Notes under the pieces: model-generated
What the model saw: the letters and a program-made list of their open reading frames with translations, nothing else
The model's database searches: none
What the model was told of the DNA's origin: nothing
DNA from: Pseudalkalibacillus hwajinpoensis
GTDB taxonomy: Bacteria; Bacillota; Bacilli; Bacillales; Guptibacillaceae
Reading direction: 5' to 3'
NCBI RefSeq assembly: GCF_039851965.1
Contig: NZ_CP156674.1
Coordinates: forward strand, 2,046,001-2,110,000
DNA length: 64,000 nt
Translations under genes and position numbers: made by a program
In this document: positions 16,703 to 29,143 of the stretch, one piece after another
Numbering within the stretch: position 1 is the stretch's first letter
Layout of the letters: every line of letters starts with the position of its first letter

Positions 16703-16820
16703 GGTCTAAAAGCAATTTCAGACAATTCAATTATGTGGAACGCTTTTTGAACACTTTCCTTACGTTAACACACTCACTATTTCACTCTCAAACATAGAAA
16801 CTTACAAGTGCTCGCGAAGT

Positions 16821-16855
16821 AAATTAAAAACACCCGGAAAGTGATCCGGGTGTTT
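16821..16855 (-). terminator. Terminator after tuf
   Basis: An 11-bp stem AAACACCCGGA/TCCGGGTGTTT (16828-16838 and 16845-16855) with a 6-nt loop, followed on the minus strand by TTTTTAATTT. It ends the str operon 22 nt after the tuf stop. Confidence 0.93.
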
Positions 16856-16876
16856 GGTTAAATCATAGAGAAGAGA

Positions 16877-18067
<1,191 letters not shown>

Positions 18068-18107
18068 TAGTGTTTCCTCCTTTGATTACCAAGAAATTAT
18101 CTATGCC

Positions 18108-18145
18108 AAGATAGGCGTGTGATTCTTTAAAAGCTCGCCTATCTT
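18108..18145 (-). other. 10-bp hairpin between fusA and tuf
   Basis: A perfect inverted repeat AAGATAGGCG/CGCCTATCTT (18108-18117 and 18136-18145) with an 18-nt A/T-rich loop in the 107-nt gap. There is no U-run, so it is not a terminator. An RNase cleavage or mRNA-protection site that lets tuf outnumber fusA is a plausible role. Confidence 0.65.
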
Positions 18146-18174
18146 AGATTACAACAAAAGCTTGATTGCTACAA

Positions 18175-20253
<2,079 letters not shown>

Positions 20254-20299
20254 TAGTATTTCTCCTTCCTTTTATAAAGGGATTTGGGTTGTGTGCTGA

Positions 20300-20770
20300 T
20301 TACCAGCGATAGTGAGCAAACGCTTTGTTTGCTTCAGCCATTTTGTGCATTTCTTCACGTCTCTTAACAGAAGCACCTGTGTTGTTAGCTGCATCCATAA
20401 TTTCATTAGCAAGTCTTTCTACCATAGTCTTTTCACCGCGAAGACGGGAATAGTTTACAAGGTAGCGAAGACCTAATGTTGTACGACGTTCTGGACGAAC
20501 TTCAACCGGCACCTGGTAGTTTGCACCACCAACACGACGAGCGCGTACTTCAAGTACTGGCATAACGTTTTTCAACGCCTGGTCGAATACTTCCATAGCC
20601 TCTGTGTTTGTGCGCTCCTGAATAAGATCAAACGCTTTGTATAGCACCTGCTGAGCTTTACCTTTCTGACCATCTACCATAAGGCGGTTGATCAGGCGAG
20701 TAACTAGCTTGGATTTGTAAATTGGATCTGGTAATACGTCACGACGTTCTACTGGACCTTTACGTGGCAT
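20300..20770 (-). CDS. rpsG: 30S ribosomal protein S7
   Basis: 156 residues, MPRKGPVERRDVLPDPIYKS, ending HKMAEANKAFAHYRW. S7 nucleates the 30S head and contacts E-site tRNA. It is 39 nt downstream of rpsL. Confidence 0.99.
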   Translation of the reverse strand: MPRKGPVERRDVLPDPIYKSKLVTRLINRLMVDGQKGKAQQVLYKAFDLIQERTNTEAMEVFDQALKNVMPVLEVRARRVGGANYQVPVEVRPERRTTLGLRYLVNYSRLRGEKTMVERLANEIMDAANNTGASVKRREEMHKMAEANKAFAHYRW

Positions 20771-20809
20771 GGGTTAACCCCCTTTCATTTTGTAGTTAAT
20801 TAGAATTTA

Positions 20810-21232
20810 TTATTTCTTAGCTTCTTTCGGTCTCTTAGTACCGTATTTCGAACGACCCTGTCTGCGCTCGTTAACACCTGCAGTGTCAAGCGCACCACGA
20901 ACGATGTGATAACGCACACCCGGTAAATCTTTAACACGTCCTCCGCGGATAAGCACTACACTGTGCTCCTGAAGGTTGTGACCGATACCAGGGATATAAG
21001 CTGTAACTTCAATTCCGTTAGTAAGACGAACACGAGCGTATTTACGCAATGCGGAGTTCGGCTTCTTAGGAGTCATCGTACCTACACGAGTACATACACC
21101 ACGTTTTTGTGGAGATGAAAGGTCTGTATGAGACTTTTTGAAGCTATTATATCCTTTGTTCAATGCTGGAGAATCGGATTTCTTTGTTTTAGAAACACGT
21201 CCCTTGCGAACAAGTTGGTTAATAGTTGGCAT
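20810..21232 (-). CDS. rpsL: 30S ribosomal protein S12
   Basis: 140 residues from MPTINQLVRKGRVSKTKKSD. The decoding loop TPKKPNSALRK has Lys at 56, the wild-type state at the position where streptomycin resistance changes occur. The ATG at 21232 with GGGAGG upstream is preferred to a longer frame starting in the intergenic region. Confidence 0.99.
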   Translation of the reverse strand: MPTINQLVRKGRVSKTKKSDSPALNKGYNSFKKSHTDLSSPQKRGVCTRVGTMTPKKPNSALRKYARVRLTNGIEVTAYIPGIGHNLQEHSVVLIRGGRVKDLPGVRYHIVRGALDTAGVNERRQGRSKYGTKRPKEAKK

Positions 21233-21346
21233 TTTGTTTTCCTCCCTTCTTTCGTAAATAAGCAAGCCCACACATCCAGGTGGTTCATCTATAGATAAAA
21301 GGAAAGTTTTTGCCAGGCAGGGCGTACCTTCACCCGGCAAAAACGG

Positions 21347-21595
21347 TTATGCTTTTATCGTAACTGTTGCTGCGCCTACTTCAATCCCACATGCCTTACC
21401 GAGTTTCTTCATAGAATCAACACGATGAACAGGTATGTTTTTTTCTTCAGCGAGTGCAACAACTTTAGAAGTTACCCTGCGATCAGCGTCGTCAGCGATG
21501 AAAACTTCCTTCGCTTCCCCAATCTGGAGGGCTTTTAGAGTTTGTTTCGTCCCAATAATTAACTCATCTGCCTGTGATACTTTTTCATAAGACAC
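21347..21595 (-). CDS. rplGB: L7Ae/L30e-family RNA-binding protein (YbxF, RplGB)
   Basis: 82 residues, exactly the length of B. subtilis YbxF, with the family motif ESMKKLGKACGIEVGAA-like end (here DSMKKLGKACGIEVGAATV). These proteins bind kink-turn RNA and associate with ribosomes; the exact role is uncertain. The start is GTG at 21595, giving MSYEKVSQADELIIGTKQTL, with GGAGG 8 nt upstream; the ATG at 21601 lies only 2 nt from that SD. First gene of the str operon here. Confidence 0.93.
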   Translation of the reverse strand: MSYEKVSQADELIIGTKQTLKALQIGEAKEVFIADDADRRVTSKVVALAEEKNIPVHRVDSMKKLGKACGIEVGAATVTIKA

Positions 21596-21640
21596 AAACA
21601 TATCCTCCAAAGTAACAGGATTATCGGGAGCACCTTGGAT

Positions 21641-21669
21641 ATAATATCACCCTGCACTCCCGATGTCAA
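21641..21669 (-). promoter_or_regulatory. Strong sigma-A promoter of the str operon
   Basis: Consensus -35 TTGACA and -10 TATTAT with a 17-bp spacer in the 86-nt rpoC-rplGB gap. An 8-bp inverted repeat, ATCGGGAG/CTCCCGAT (21623-21630 and 21657-21664), straddles the -10. No terminator separates rpoC from this promoter, so rpoBC transcripts probably also read through. Confidence 0.85.
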
Positions 21670-21681
21670 CACTTCCCCTGT

Positions 21682-24600
21682 TTATTCTTGACTTACTAGA
21701 GCACTTTCTTCCTGTTCCAAAAGCTGTTCTGCTTCCTGCGCTTCGCCTGCTACGTTGATTCTACGGTAACGCTGCATACCAGTACCTGCCGGAACAAGTT
21801 TACCGATAATAACATTTTCCTTAAGACCAAGTAACTCGTCACGCTTACCTTTAATTGCTGCATCAGTTAGGACACGAGTTGTTTCCTGGAAGGATGCGGC
21901 AGATAGGAAGGATTCAGTTTCAAGTGATGCTTTTGTAATACCAAGAAGTACCGGACGTCCAGTTGCAGGCAAACCGCCCTGTCTCAGAACTTTACGGTTA
22001 ACTCCTTTAAACTGGTGAATGTCGATAAGAGATCCAGGCAGCACTTCTGTATCGCCCGCATCAATAACACGAATCTTACGCATCATCTGGCGAACCATTA
22101 CTTCAACGTGCTTGTCTCCGATTTCAACACCCTGCATACGGTATACCTTCTGTACTTCTGCTAGAAGGTACTCTTGCACACCGTCAATTCCGCTAATAGT
22201 TAGAAGTTGTTTTGGATCGATCGAACCTTCTGTAAGAGGTTGACCAGCCTTAACTTCATCTCCGACAGCGATCTTCAAACGAGCGCCATATGGCACAGGA
22301 TAGTTTCTAGTCTCCGTTTCACCTTGAACGACAATCTCTTTCTTCTCTTTCACTTCAGCTAAATCAATCACTTTCCCGTCTAACTCGGATACAACTGCTT
22401 GACCTTTCGGGTTCCGTGCTTCAAATAGCTCCTGAATACGAGGAAGACCTTGAGTGATATCGTCCCCGGCAACTCCACCTGTATGGAATGTACGCATTGT
22501 TAACTGCGTACCCGGTTCACCGATTGATTGAGCAGCGATAATTCCCACTGCTTCCCCAACTTCTACGCGAGTACCGGTTGCAAGGTTACGTCCGTAACAC
22601 TTCTTACACACACCATGACTCGTGCTACATGTAAAGGCAGAACGGATGTGAACATTTTCAATGCCCGCTTCTACGATTTCTGTAGCGATATCTTCTGTGA
22701 TAAGGTTGTTTTTCTCAACAAGGACTTCGTTTGTCTCTGGATGTCTAACTTTCTTAAAGGCAACGCGGCCTACAAGTCGGTCATAAAGTCCTTCGATCAA
22801 TTCATTACCATTCTTAATTGCGCTAACTTCAAGTCCTCTGTCAGTTCCACAGTCATCTTCGCGTACGATAACATCCTGTGCAACATCAACAAGACGACGA
22901 GTAAGGTAACCTGAGTCAGCTGTTTTAAGTGCAGTATCAGCAAGTCCTTTACGTGCACCGTGCGTTGAAATAAAGTACTCAAGCACTGTTAAACCTTCAC
23001 GGAAGCTGGATTTAATCGGAAGTTCAATGATTTGTCCAGATGGGTTAGCCATCAATCCACGCATACCCGCAAGCTGTGTAAAGTTAGATGCGTTACCACG
23101 AGCACCTGAATCACTCATCATAAAGATTGGGTTATCTTTTTCAAGTCTGTTCATCAGTTTTTCCTGGATGCGATCTTTCGCGCTACTCCAGATTGCAATA
23201 ACACGGTCATAACGCTCATCGTCGGTAATCAAACCACGACGGAACTGCTTAAGAACTTTTTCAACTTTTTCCTCAGCTTCTTGAACAATTTCCTGTTTCT
23301 CAGCAAGTACTACAACGTCAGCCACACCAACGGTAATACCAGCCTTAGTAGAATATTTGAAGCCAAGATCCTTCATGCGGTCAAGCATGCGGGATGTTTC
23401 TGTAACTTTGAAACGCTTGAACACTTCAGCGATGATCTTACCAAGAATGCCCTTCTTAAATGGTGAGATCAAATCGCGCTTTGCGATTTCTTCTTTCACG
23501 TTCACGCCGTGAGGAAGGAAGTATTGCTCCGGTGTAGCAATTTCAAGGTTACTTGTTGTCGGTTCATTGATATATGGGAACGACTCCGGAAGGATTTCGT
23601 TGAAAATCAACTTACCAACCGTAGTTACAAGCAACTGCTTGTTCTGCTCTTCTGTAAAAGCAGATTTATTAAGTGATGCTGCAGGAATAGCTACACGAGA
23701 ATGAAGATGTGCAAATCCATTCTGGTATGCAATTATTGCCTCATTTGTATCTTTAAATACAGAACCTTCACCAATTGCTCCTTCACGTTCCATAGTCAGG
23801 TAGTAGTTACCTAGAACCATATCCTGTGACGGTGTAACAACTGGCTTACCATCTTTCGGGTTAAGGATGTTCTGTGCTGCAAGCATTAAGATTCGCGCTT
23901 CTGCTTGCGCTTCTGCAGATAGCGGAACGTGAACGGCCATCTGGTCACCATCAAAGTCAGCGTTATACGCCGTACATACGAGTGGGTGAAGACGAATTGC
24001 GCGTCCCTCAACAAGAATTGGTTCAAACGCCTGAATACCAAGACGGTGAAGCGTTGGTGCACGGTTAAGAAGAACAGGGTGTTCTTTAATCACGTTTTCC
24101 AATACGTCCCAGACTTCTGGATGAACTTTCTCGACTTTACGCTTTGCGCTCTTAATATTATGTGCAAGACCTTTTGAAACAAGTTCTTTCATAACGAAAG
24201 GCTTGAATAACTCAAGAGCCATCTCTTTCGGTAGCCCACACTGGTACATCTTCAGGTTAGGTCCTACTACGATTACTGAACGACCTGAGTAATCTACACG
24301 CTTACCAAGAAGGTTTTGACGGAAACGTCCCTGTTTCCCTTTCAACATGTGAGAAAGAGATTTCAACGGACGGTTACCCGGACCAGTTACAGGACGGCCA
24401 CGACGACCATTGTCAATAAGGGCATCGACAGCTTCTTGAAGCATACGCTTTTCGTTTTGCACGATGATGCTTGGCGCGCCAAGATCAAGAAGGCGCTTCA
24501 AGCGATTATTACGGTTAATCACACGACGATATAGATCGTTTAAATCAGAAGTCGCAAAACGTCCACCGTCTAGCTGTACCATCGGACGAAGTTCTGGAGG

Positions 24601-25302
24601 AATAACAGGCAGAACATCTAGAATCATCCAAGAAGGATTGTTTCCTGATCCTCTAAATGCCTCAAGTACTTCAAGACGTTTGATCGCACGCGTTCTACGC
24701 TGACCTTGTGCTGTTTTCAACTCTTCTTTAAGGATATCTACCTCTTTATCAAGATCGATATCAAACAAGAGCCTGCGGATTGCTTCCGCACCCATTTCTG
24801 CAGAGAACGTTTTGCCATACTTTTCACGGTATGCGCGGTACTCTTTCTCAGAAAGAAGTTGTTTCTTCTCAAGCGGTGTATCACCAGCTTCAGTTACAAC
24901 ATAAGAAGCGAAATAAATAACTTCTTCAAGTGCACGTGGTGACATGTCTAGGACAAGTCCCATGCGGCTTGGAATGCCTTTAAAGTACCAGATGTGAGAG
25001 ACAGGAGCAGCTAGCTCGATATGCCCCATTCTCTCACGACGGACTTTCGCACGTGTTACTTCAACTCCGCAGCGATCACAAACGACTCCTTTATAACGGA
25101 TTCGTTTGTATTTCCCACAATGACATTCCCAGTCTTTAGTTGGTCCGAAGATTCGCTCACAGAAAAGACCATCTTTTTCCGGTTTCAAGGTACGGTAGTT
25201 AATGGTTTCTGGCTTCTTAACTTCTCCTCTTGACCAAGAGCGGATTTTATCCGGTGACGCCAGACCGATTTTCATATACTCAAATTTATTGACATCTATC
25301 AA
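21682..25302 (-). CDS. rpoC: RNA polymerase beta' subunit
   Basis: 1206 residues. The N-terminal zinc site has Cys60, Cys62, Cys75 and Cys78 (CHCGKYK, CDRCG), the catalytic NADFDGD chelates Mg near residue 450, and the second zinc cluster follows later (CGTD, CSTSHGVCKKCYG). The trigger-loop region (GLADTALKTADSGYLTRRLVDV) is present. It lies 35 nt after rpoB. Confidence 0.99.
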   Translation of the reverse strand: MIDVNKFEYMKIGLASPDKIRSWSRGEVKKPETINYRTLKPEKDGLFCERIFGPTKDWECHCGKYKRIRYKGVVCDRCGVEVTRAKVRRERMGHIELAAPVSHIWYFKGIPSRMGLVLDMSPRALEEVIYFASYVVTEAGDTPLEKKQLLSEKEYRAYREKYGKTFSAEMGAEAIRRLLFDIDLDKEVDILKEELKTAQGQRRTRAIKRLEVLEAFRGSGNNPSWMILDVLPVIPPELRPMVQLDGGRFATSDLNDLYRRVINRNNRLKRLLDLGAPSIIVQNEKRMLQEAVDALIDNGRRGRPVTGPGNRPLKSLSHMLKGKQGRFRQNLLGKRVDYSGRSVIVVGPNLKMYQCGLPKEMALELFKPFVMKELVSKGLAHNIKSAKRKVEKVHPEVWDVLENVIKEHPVLLNRAPTLHRLGIQAFEPILVEGRAIRLHPLVCTAYNADFDGDQMAVHVPLSAEAQAEARILMLAAQNILNPKDGKPVVTPSQDMVLGNYYLTMEREGAIGEGSVFKDTNEAIIAYQNGFAHLHSRVAIPAASLNKSAFTEEQNKQLLVTTVGKLIFNEILPESFPYINEPTTSNLEIATPEQYFLPHGVNVKEEIAKRDLISPFKKGILGKIIAEVFKRFKVTETSRMLDRMKDLGFKYSTKAGITVGVADVVVLAEKQEIVQEAEEKVEKVLKQFRRGLITDDERYDRVIAIWSSAKDRIQEKLMNRLEKDNPIFMMSDSGARGNASNFTQLAGMRGLMANPSGQIIELPIKSSFREGLTVLEYFISTHGARKGLADTALKTADSGYLTRRLVDVAQDVIVREDDCGTDRGLEVSAIKNGNELIEGLYDRLVGRVAFKKVRHPETNEVLVEKNNLITEDIATEIVEAGIENVHIRSAFTCSTSHGVCKKCYGRNLATGTRVEVGEAVGIIAAQSIGEPGTQLTMRTFHTGGVAGDDITQGLPRIQELFEARNPKGQAVVSELDGKVIDLAEVKEKKEIVVQGETETRNYPVPYGARLKIAVGDEVKAGQPLTEGSIDPKQLLTISGIDGVQEYLLAEVQKVYRMQGVEIGDKHVEVMVRQMMRKIRVIDAGDTEVLPGSLIDIHQFKGVNRKVLRQGGLPATGRPVLLGITKASLETESFLSAASFQETTRVLTDAAIKGKRDELLGLKENVIIGKLVPAGTGMQRYRRINVAGEAQEAEQLLEQEESALVSQE

Positions 25303-25337
25303 GGGGCCTACCTCCCTTTAGAATTCAGCTTTAACCC

Positions 25338-28300
25338 TTACTCGCTCGCCTGATTTGACCCAACATTCAAGTTTAATTTCTCACTGGATTGGTCTTCTTC
25401 GTCGTCTAACTCTTTCATTTCAATTTCTTGCTCATCACTAGCAAGCATTTTCACGTCCATACCAAGTGACTGCAACTCTTTGATTAGAACTTTAAACGAT
25501 TCTGGAATACCAGGCTCAGGAACATTTTCACCTTTTACGATTGCCTCGTAAGTCTTAACACGTCCTACAACATCATCCGATTTAACCGTCAGAATTTCCT
25601 GTAGGGTATACGCAGCACCATATGCTTCAAGTGCCCATACTTCCATCTCACCGAAACGCTGTCCACCAAATTGTGCTTTACCACCAAGAGGCTGCTGCGT
25701 AACGAGTGAATAAGGTCCTGTTGAACGTGCATGAAGTTTGTCATCAACCATGTGAGCAAGTTTGATCATATACATAACACCGACAGAGATACGGTTATCG
25801 AATGGTTCACCCGTACGGCCGTCGTAAAGAACAGTTTTACCATCACGTGGCATACCTGCTTCTTCAAGCGTTTCCCAAACATCTTCTTCACGAGCTCCAT
25901 CAAATACTGGCGTTGCAACGTGAATTCCAAGTGCACGAGCAGCCATACCAATATGGAGCTCCAACACCTGTCCAATGTTCATACGAGAAGGAACACCAAG
26001 CGGATTCAACATGATATCGATTGGCGTACCGTCTGGCAAGTAAGGCATATCTTCTTCAGGAAGAATCCTTGAGATAACACCTTTGTTACCGTGACGTCCA
26101 GCCATTTTATCTCCTTCATGAATCTTACGCTTTTGAACGATGTAAACTCGCACAAGTTGATTTACTCCCGGTGGAAGCTCATCGCCGTCTTCACGGTTAA
26201 AGATTTTCACATCAAGAACGATTCCATCACCACCGTGCGGTACACGGAGAGATGTGTCACGAACTTCACGTGCTTTTTCTCCAAAAATTGCATGGAGTAG
26301 ACGTTCTTCCGCAGTCAATTCTGTTACACCTTTAGGGGTAACTTTACCAACAAGGATGTCACCATCTTTCACTTCAGCACCCATGCGAATAATTCCGCGT
26401 TCGTCAAGGTTACGCAAAGCATCTTCCCCGACGTTCGGAATGTCACGAGTGATTTCTTCAGGTCCAAGCTTTGTGTCACGTGCTTCTGATTCGTATTCTT
26501 CGATGTGAATTGATGTATAAACGTCATCTTTTACAAGACGTTCGCTCATAATAATAGCATCCTCGTAGTTGTAACCTTCCCATGTCATAAATCCGACAAG
26601 AACGTTACGTCCGAGTGCCATTTCACCTTTTTCCATTGATGGACCGTCTCCAAGGATTTCTCCTTTTACAACACGGTCGCCTTCAACGACAATTGGCTTC
26701 TGGTTATAACACGTTCCCTGATTGGAACGAATAAACTTAAGCAATTTATAACGGTCAAGATCACCTTTAACTTCCTGGCCATCAATGACGGATACGCGAC
26801 GAACATGAATTTCTGCAGCGGATGCAAACTCGATAATACCTTCGTGCTTACAAATAACAGCGGCACCGGAGTCTTTTCCGTTAACATGCTCCATACCTGT
26901 TCCGACAATTGGTGCTTCAGGAACCATCAAAGGTACAGCCTGACGCTGCATGTTCGCACCCATTAGCGCACGGTTGGAGTCATCGTTCTCAAGGAACGGA
27001 ATACAAGCCGTTGCTGCTGAAACTACCTGTTTCGGGGATACGTCCATGTAGTCGATTTTTTCGCGAGCGATGATAATGTTCTCGTCACGGAAACGCGCAA
27101 CAATATCTTCATCTCTAAATGAACCATCATCGGTTAGCTTAGCATTTGCCTGCGCTACAACATAGTTGTCCTGTTCATCAGCTGTTAAGTAGTCAATATA
27201 CTCCGTAACTTTGCCTGTTTCAGGGTCTACTCTGCGGTAAGGCGTTTCAATGAAGCCAAACTTATTAACTCGTGCATAAGATGAAAGTGAGTTAATTAGC
27301 CCGATGTTCGGACCTTCTGGAGTTTCAATCGGACACATTCTTCCGTAGTGGGAGTAATGTACGTCACGAACTTCAAAGCCAGCACGTTCACGTGTTAAAC
27401 CACCTGGTCCAAGTGCAGATAAACGACGCTTATGAGTTAGCTCAGCAAGCGGGTTCGTCTGATCCATGAACTGAGATAGCTGTGAACTACCGAAGAACTC
27501 TTTAATGGATGCAATGACAGGACGAATATTAATTAGCGCCTGTGGCGTAATAACGTTCGTATCCTGGATTGACATACGTTCACGCACAACACGTTCCATA
27601 CGGGAGAGTCCAATACGGAATTGGTTCTGGAGAAGCTCACCAACTGAACGAAGTCGACGGTTACCGAGGTGATCAATATCATCCGTGTTTCCTACCTGAT
27701 GAAGAAGGTTAAAGAAGTAGTTAATGGATGAAATGATATCGCCAGGGGTGATGTTTTTCACTCCTGTTTCAACTCCACCGTTACCGATCACATTAATAAC
27801 ACGCTCACCTTCTGGATCGTCAGGAGCGTACACTTTAATCGATTGCAAACCGATAGATTCGTCCTCAATCACTCCACCATGAGGTTCGACGTCTTTGAAA
27901 CCAACGTTTGTCTCAAGTGCAGGAAGGATTCTATCTAAAAGACGGCGATCAAGAATCTCGCCTTCTTCTGCAATCACTTCACCTGTTTCGGGATCAACTA
28001 GCGTTTCAGCCAATCGCTGATTAAACAGACGGTTTTTAATATGAAGCTTCTTGTTGATCTTGTAACGTCCTACGTTTGCAAGATCATAGCGCTTTGGATC
28101 AAAAAAGCGGGAATCAAGTAAGCTTTTGGCGTTGTCGACAGTCGGAGGCTCGCCAGGACGTAAGCGTTCATAGATTTCTAGTAGCGCTTTTTCTGTGCCG
28201 TCCGTGTTGTCTTTTTCTAGGGTATTGCGAAGATACTCATCTTCACCTAGGAGATCTATGATTTCTTGATCAGACCCAAACCCTAACGCTCTGAGCAGTA

Positions 28301-28880
28301 CCGTAATTGGTAGCTTTCTAGTACGATCAATTCGTACATAGACAATATCCTTGGCATCAGTTTCAAATTCCAGCCATGCTCCTCGGTTTGGAATGACAGT
28401 AGCTGTATATCCTTTTTTGCCGTTCTTATCGATCTTTTCACTATAGTAGACACTTGGAGAACGCACGAGCTGAGAAACGATAACGCGTTCTGCCCCATTA
28501 ATAATAAAGGTACCTGTTTCAGTCATTAATGGGAAATCACCCATGAACACTTCTTGTTCCTTTACTTCACCTGTTTCTTTGTTAATCAGGCGTACTTTCA
28601 CACGTAAAGGCGCAGAATATGTTACATCTCGCTCTTTGGTCTCTTCCACGGGGTACTTAGGTTCACCAAGGCTGTAATCAATAAATTCCAGCACAAGATT
28701 ACCTGTGAAATCTTCGATTGGAGAAATATCCTGGAACATTTCTCGTAAACCCTCATCAAGAAACCATTGATAAGAAGCTGTTTGAATCTCAATTAGATTT
28801 GGCAAATCCAACACTTCTTTGATTCGCGCGTAGCTTCTTCTTTGGCGGTGGCGTCCATACTGAACTAGTTGGCCTGTCAA
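25338..28880 (-). CDS. rpoB: RNA polymerase beta subunit
   Basis: 1180 residues if translation starts at the TTG at 28880 (MTGQLVQYGRHRQRRSYARI), the same start residue pattern as B. subtilis, with AGGGGTGA about 6 nt upstream. A GTG three codons earlier (28889) lies inside that SD. The rifampicin region FGSSQLSQFMDQTNPLAELT and HKRRLSALGPGG is wild-type. The C-terminal acidic tail is short. Confidence 0.98.
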   Translation of the reverse strand: MTGQLVQYGRHRQRRSYARIKEVLDLPNLIEIQTASYQWFLDEGLREMFQDISPIEDFTGNLVLEFIDYSLGEPKYPVEETKERDVTYSAPLRVKVRLINKETGEVKEQEVFMGDFPLMTETGTFIINGAERVIVSQLVRSPSVYYSEKIDKNGKKGYTATVIPNRGAWLEFETDAKDIVYVRIDRTRKLPITVLLRALGFGSDQEIIDLLGEDEYLRNTLEKDNTDGTEKALLEIYERLRPGEPPTVDNAKSLLDSRFFDPKRYDLANVGRYKINKKLHIKNRLFNQRLAETLVDPETGEVIAEEGEILDRRLLDRILPALETNVGFKDVEPHGGVIEDESIGLQSIKVYAPDDPEGERVINVIGNGGVETGVKNITPGDIISSINYFFNLLHQVGNTDDIDHLGNRRLRSVGELLQNQFRIGLSRMERVVRERMSIQDTNVITPQALINIRPVIASIKEFFGSSQLSQFMDQTNPLAELTHKRRLSALGPGGLTRERAGFEVRDVHYSHYGRMCPIETPEGPNIGLINSLSSYARVNKFGFIETPYRRVDPETGKVTEYIDYLTADEQDNYVVAQANAKLTDDGSFRDEDIVARFRDENIIIAREKIDYMDVSPKQVVSAATACIPFLENDDSNRALMGANMQRQAVPLMVPEAPIVGTGMEHVNGKDSGAAVICKHEGIIEFASAAEIHVRRVSVIDGQEVKGDLDRYKLLKFIRSNQGTCYNQKPIVVEGDRVVKGEILGDGPSMEKGEMALGRNVLVGFMTWEGYNYEDAIIMSERLVKDDVYTSIHIEEYESEARDTKLGPEEITRDIPNVGEDALRNLDERGIIRMGAEVKDGDILVGKVTPKGVTELTAEERLLHAIFGEKAREVRDTSLRVPHGGDGIVLDVKIFNREDGDELPPGVNQLVRVYIVQKRKIHEGDKMAGRHGNKGVISRILPEEDMPYLPDGTPIDIMLNPLGVPSRMNIGQVLELHIGMAARALGIHVATPVFDGAREEDVWETLEEAGMPRDGKTVLYDGRTGEPFDNRISVGVMYMIKLAHMVDDKLHARSTGPYSLVTQQPLGGKAQFGGQRFGEMEVWALEAYGAAYTLQEILTVKSDDVVGRVKTYEAIVKGENVPEPGIPESFKVLIKELQSLGMDVKMLASDEQEIEMKELDDEEDQSSEKLNLNVGSNQASE

Positions 28881-28952
28881 ATGATTCACCCCTCAAATCC
28901 AGCGTATTTATTTTCTTCACCCAACAATTTCTGTTAAACCAAAAATCTATCG

Positions 28953-29090
28953 TTGGACAAAAAAAGAAAAAGGGCATAAATAAAAATTTCCCCTTAACTA
29001 TAAGCGATTATATTAGTTTTTCCAGACGACGGTATTTTATACCTTTAAGCGCAGGAATGCGAAAAAGGCCTGGAAAAATCCATCATTGGC
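28953..29090 (-). promoter_or_regulatory. Structured rpoB leader with attenuator-like hairpin
   Basis: About 210 nt of leader separates the promoter from rpoB. Its 5' part folds as a three-way junction: outer stem TTTTTCCAG/CTGGAAAAA (29017-29025, 29070-29078) encloses GGTAT/ATACC (29031-29043) and CGCA/TGCG (29050-29061). Further on, AAGGG/CCCTT (28970-28974, 28991-28995) is followed on the minus strand by a U-rich run (about 28953-28969), like a weak terminator. This suggests attenuation of rpoBC. Confidence 0.55.
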
Positions 29091-29098
29091 ATTATATT

Positions 29099-29127
29099 AT
29101 ATTAGCATAGGCCGTTTGTGAAGTCAA
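29099..29127 (-). promoter_or_regulatory. Sigma-A promoter of rpoBC
   Basis: -35 TTGACT and -10 TAATAT with a 17-bp spacer, 219 nt before the rpoB start, just after the ybxB stop codon. Confidence 0.82.
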
Positions 29128-29143
29128 AGGATATTTTCATAAA

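Noticed and set aside
20810..21232. Streptomycin-resistance allele of rpsL
   Set aside because: Lys is present at the key position (56); the loop is wild-type.
25338..28880. Rifampicin-resistance allele of rpoB
   Set aside because: The rifampicin-binding cluster matches the sensitive consensus, including the His and Ser positions.
28789..28977. Minus-strand frame over the rpoB start
   Set aside because: Alternative frame of the rpoB leader and coding start; sequence includes the U-rich attenuator tract and is low complexity.
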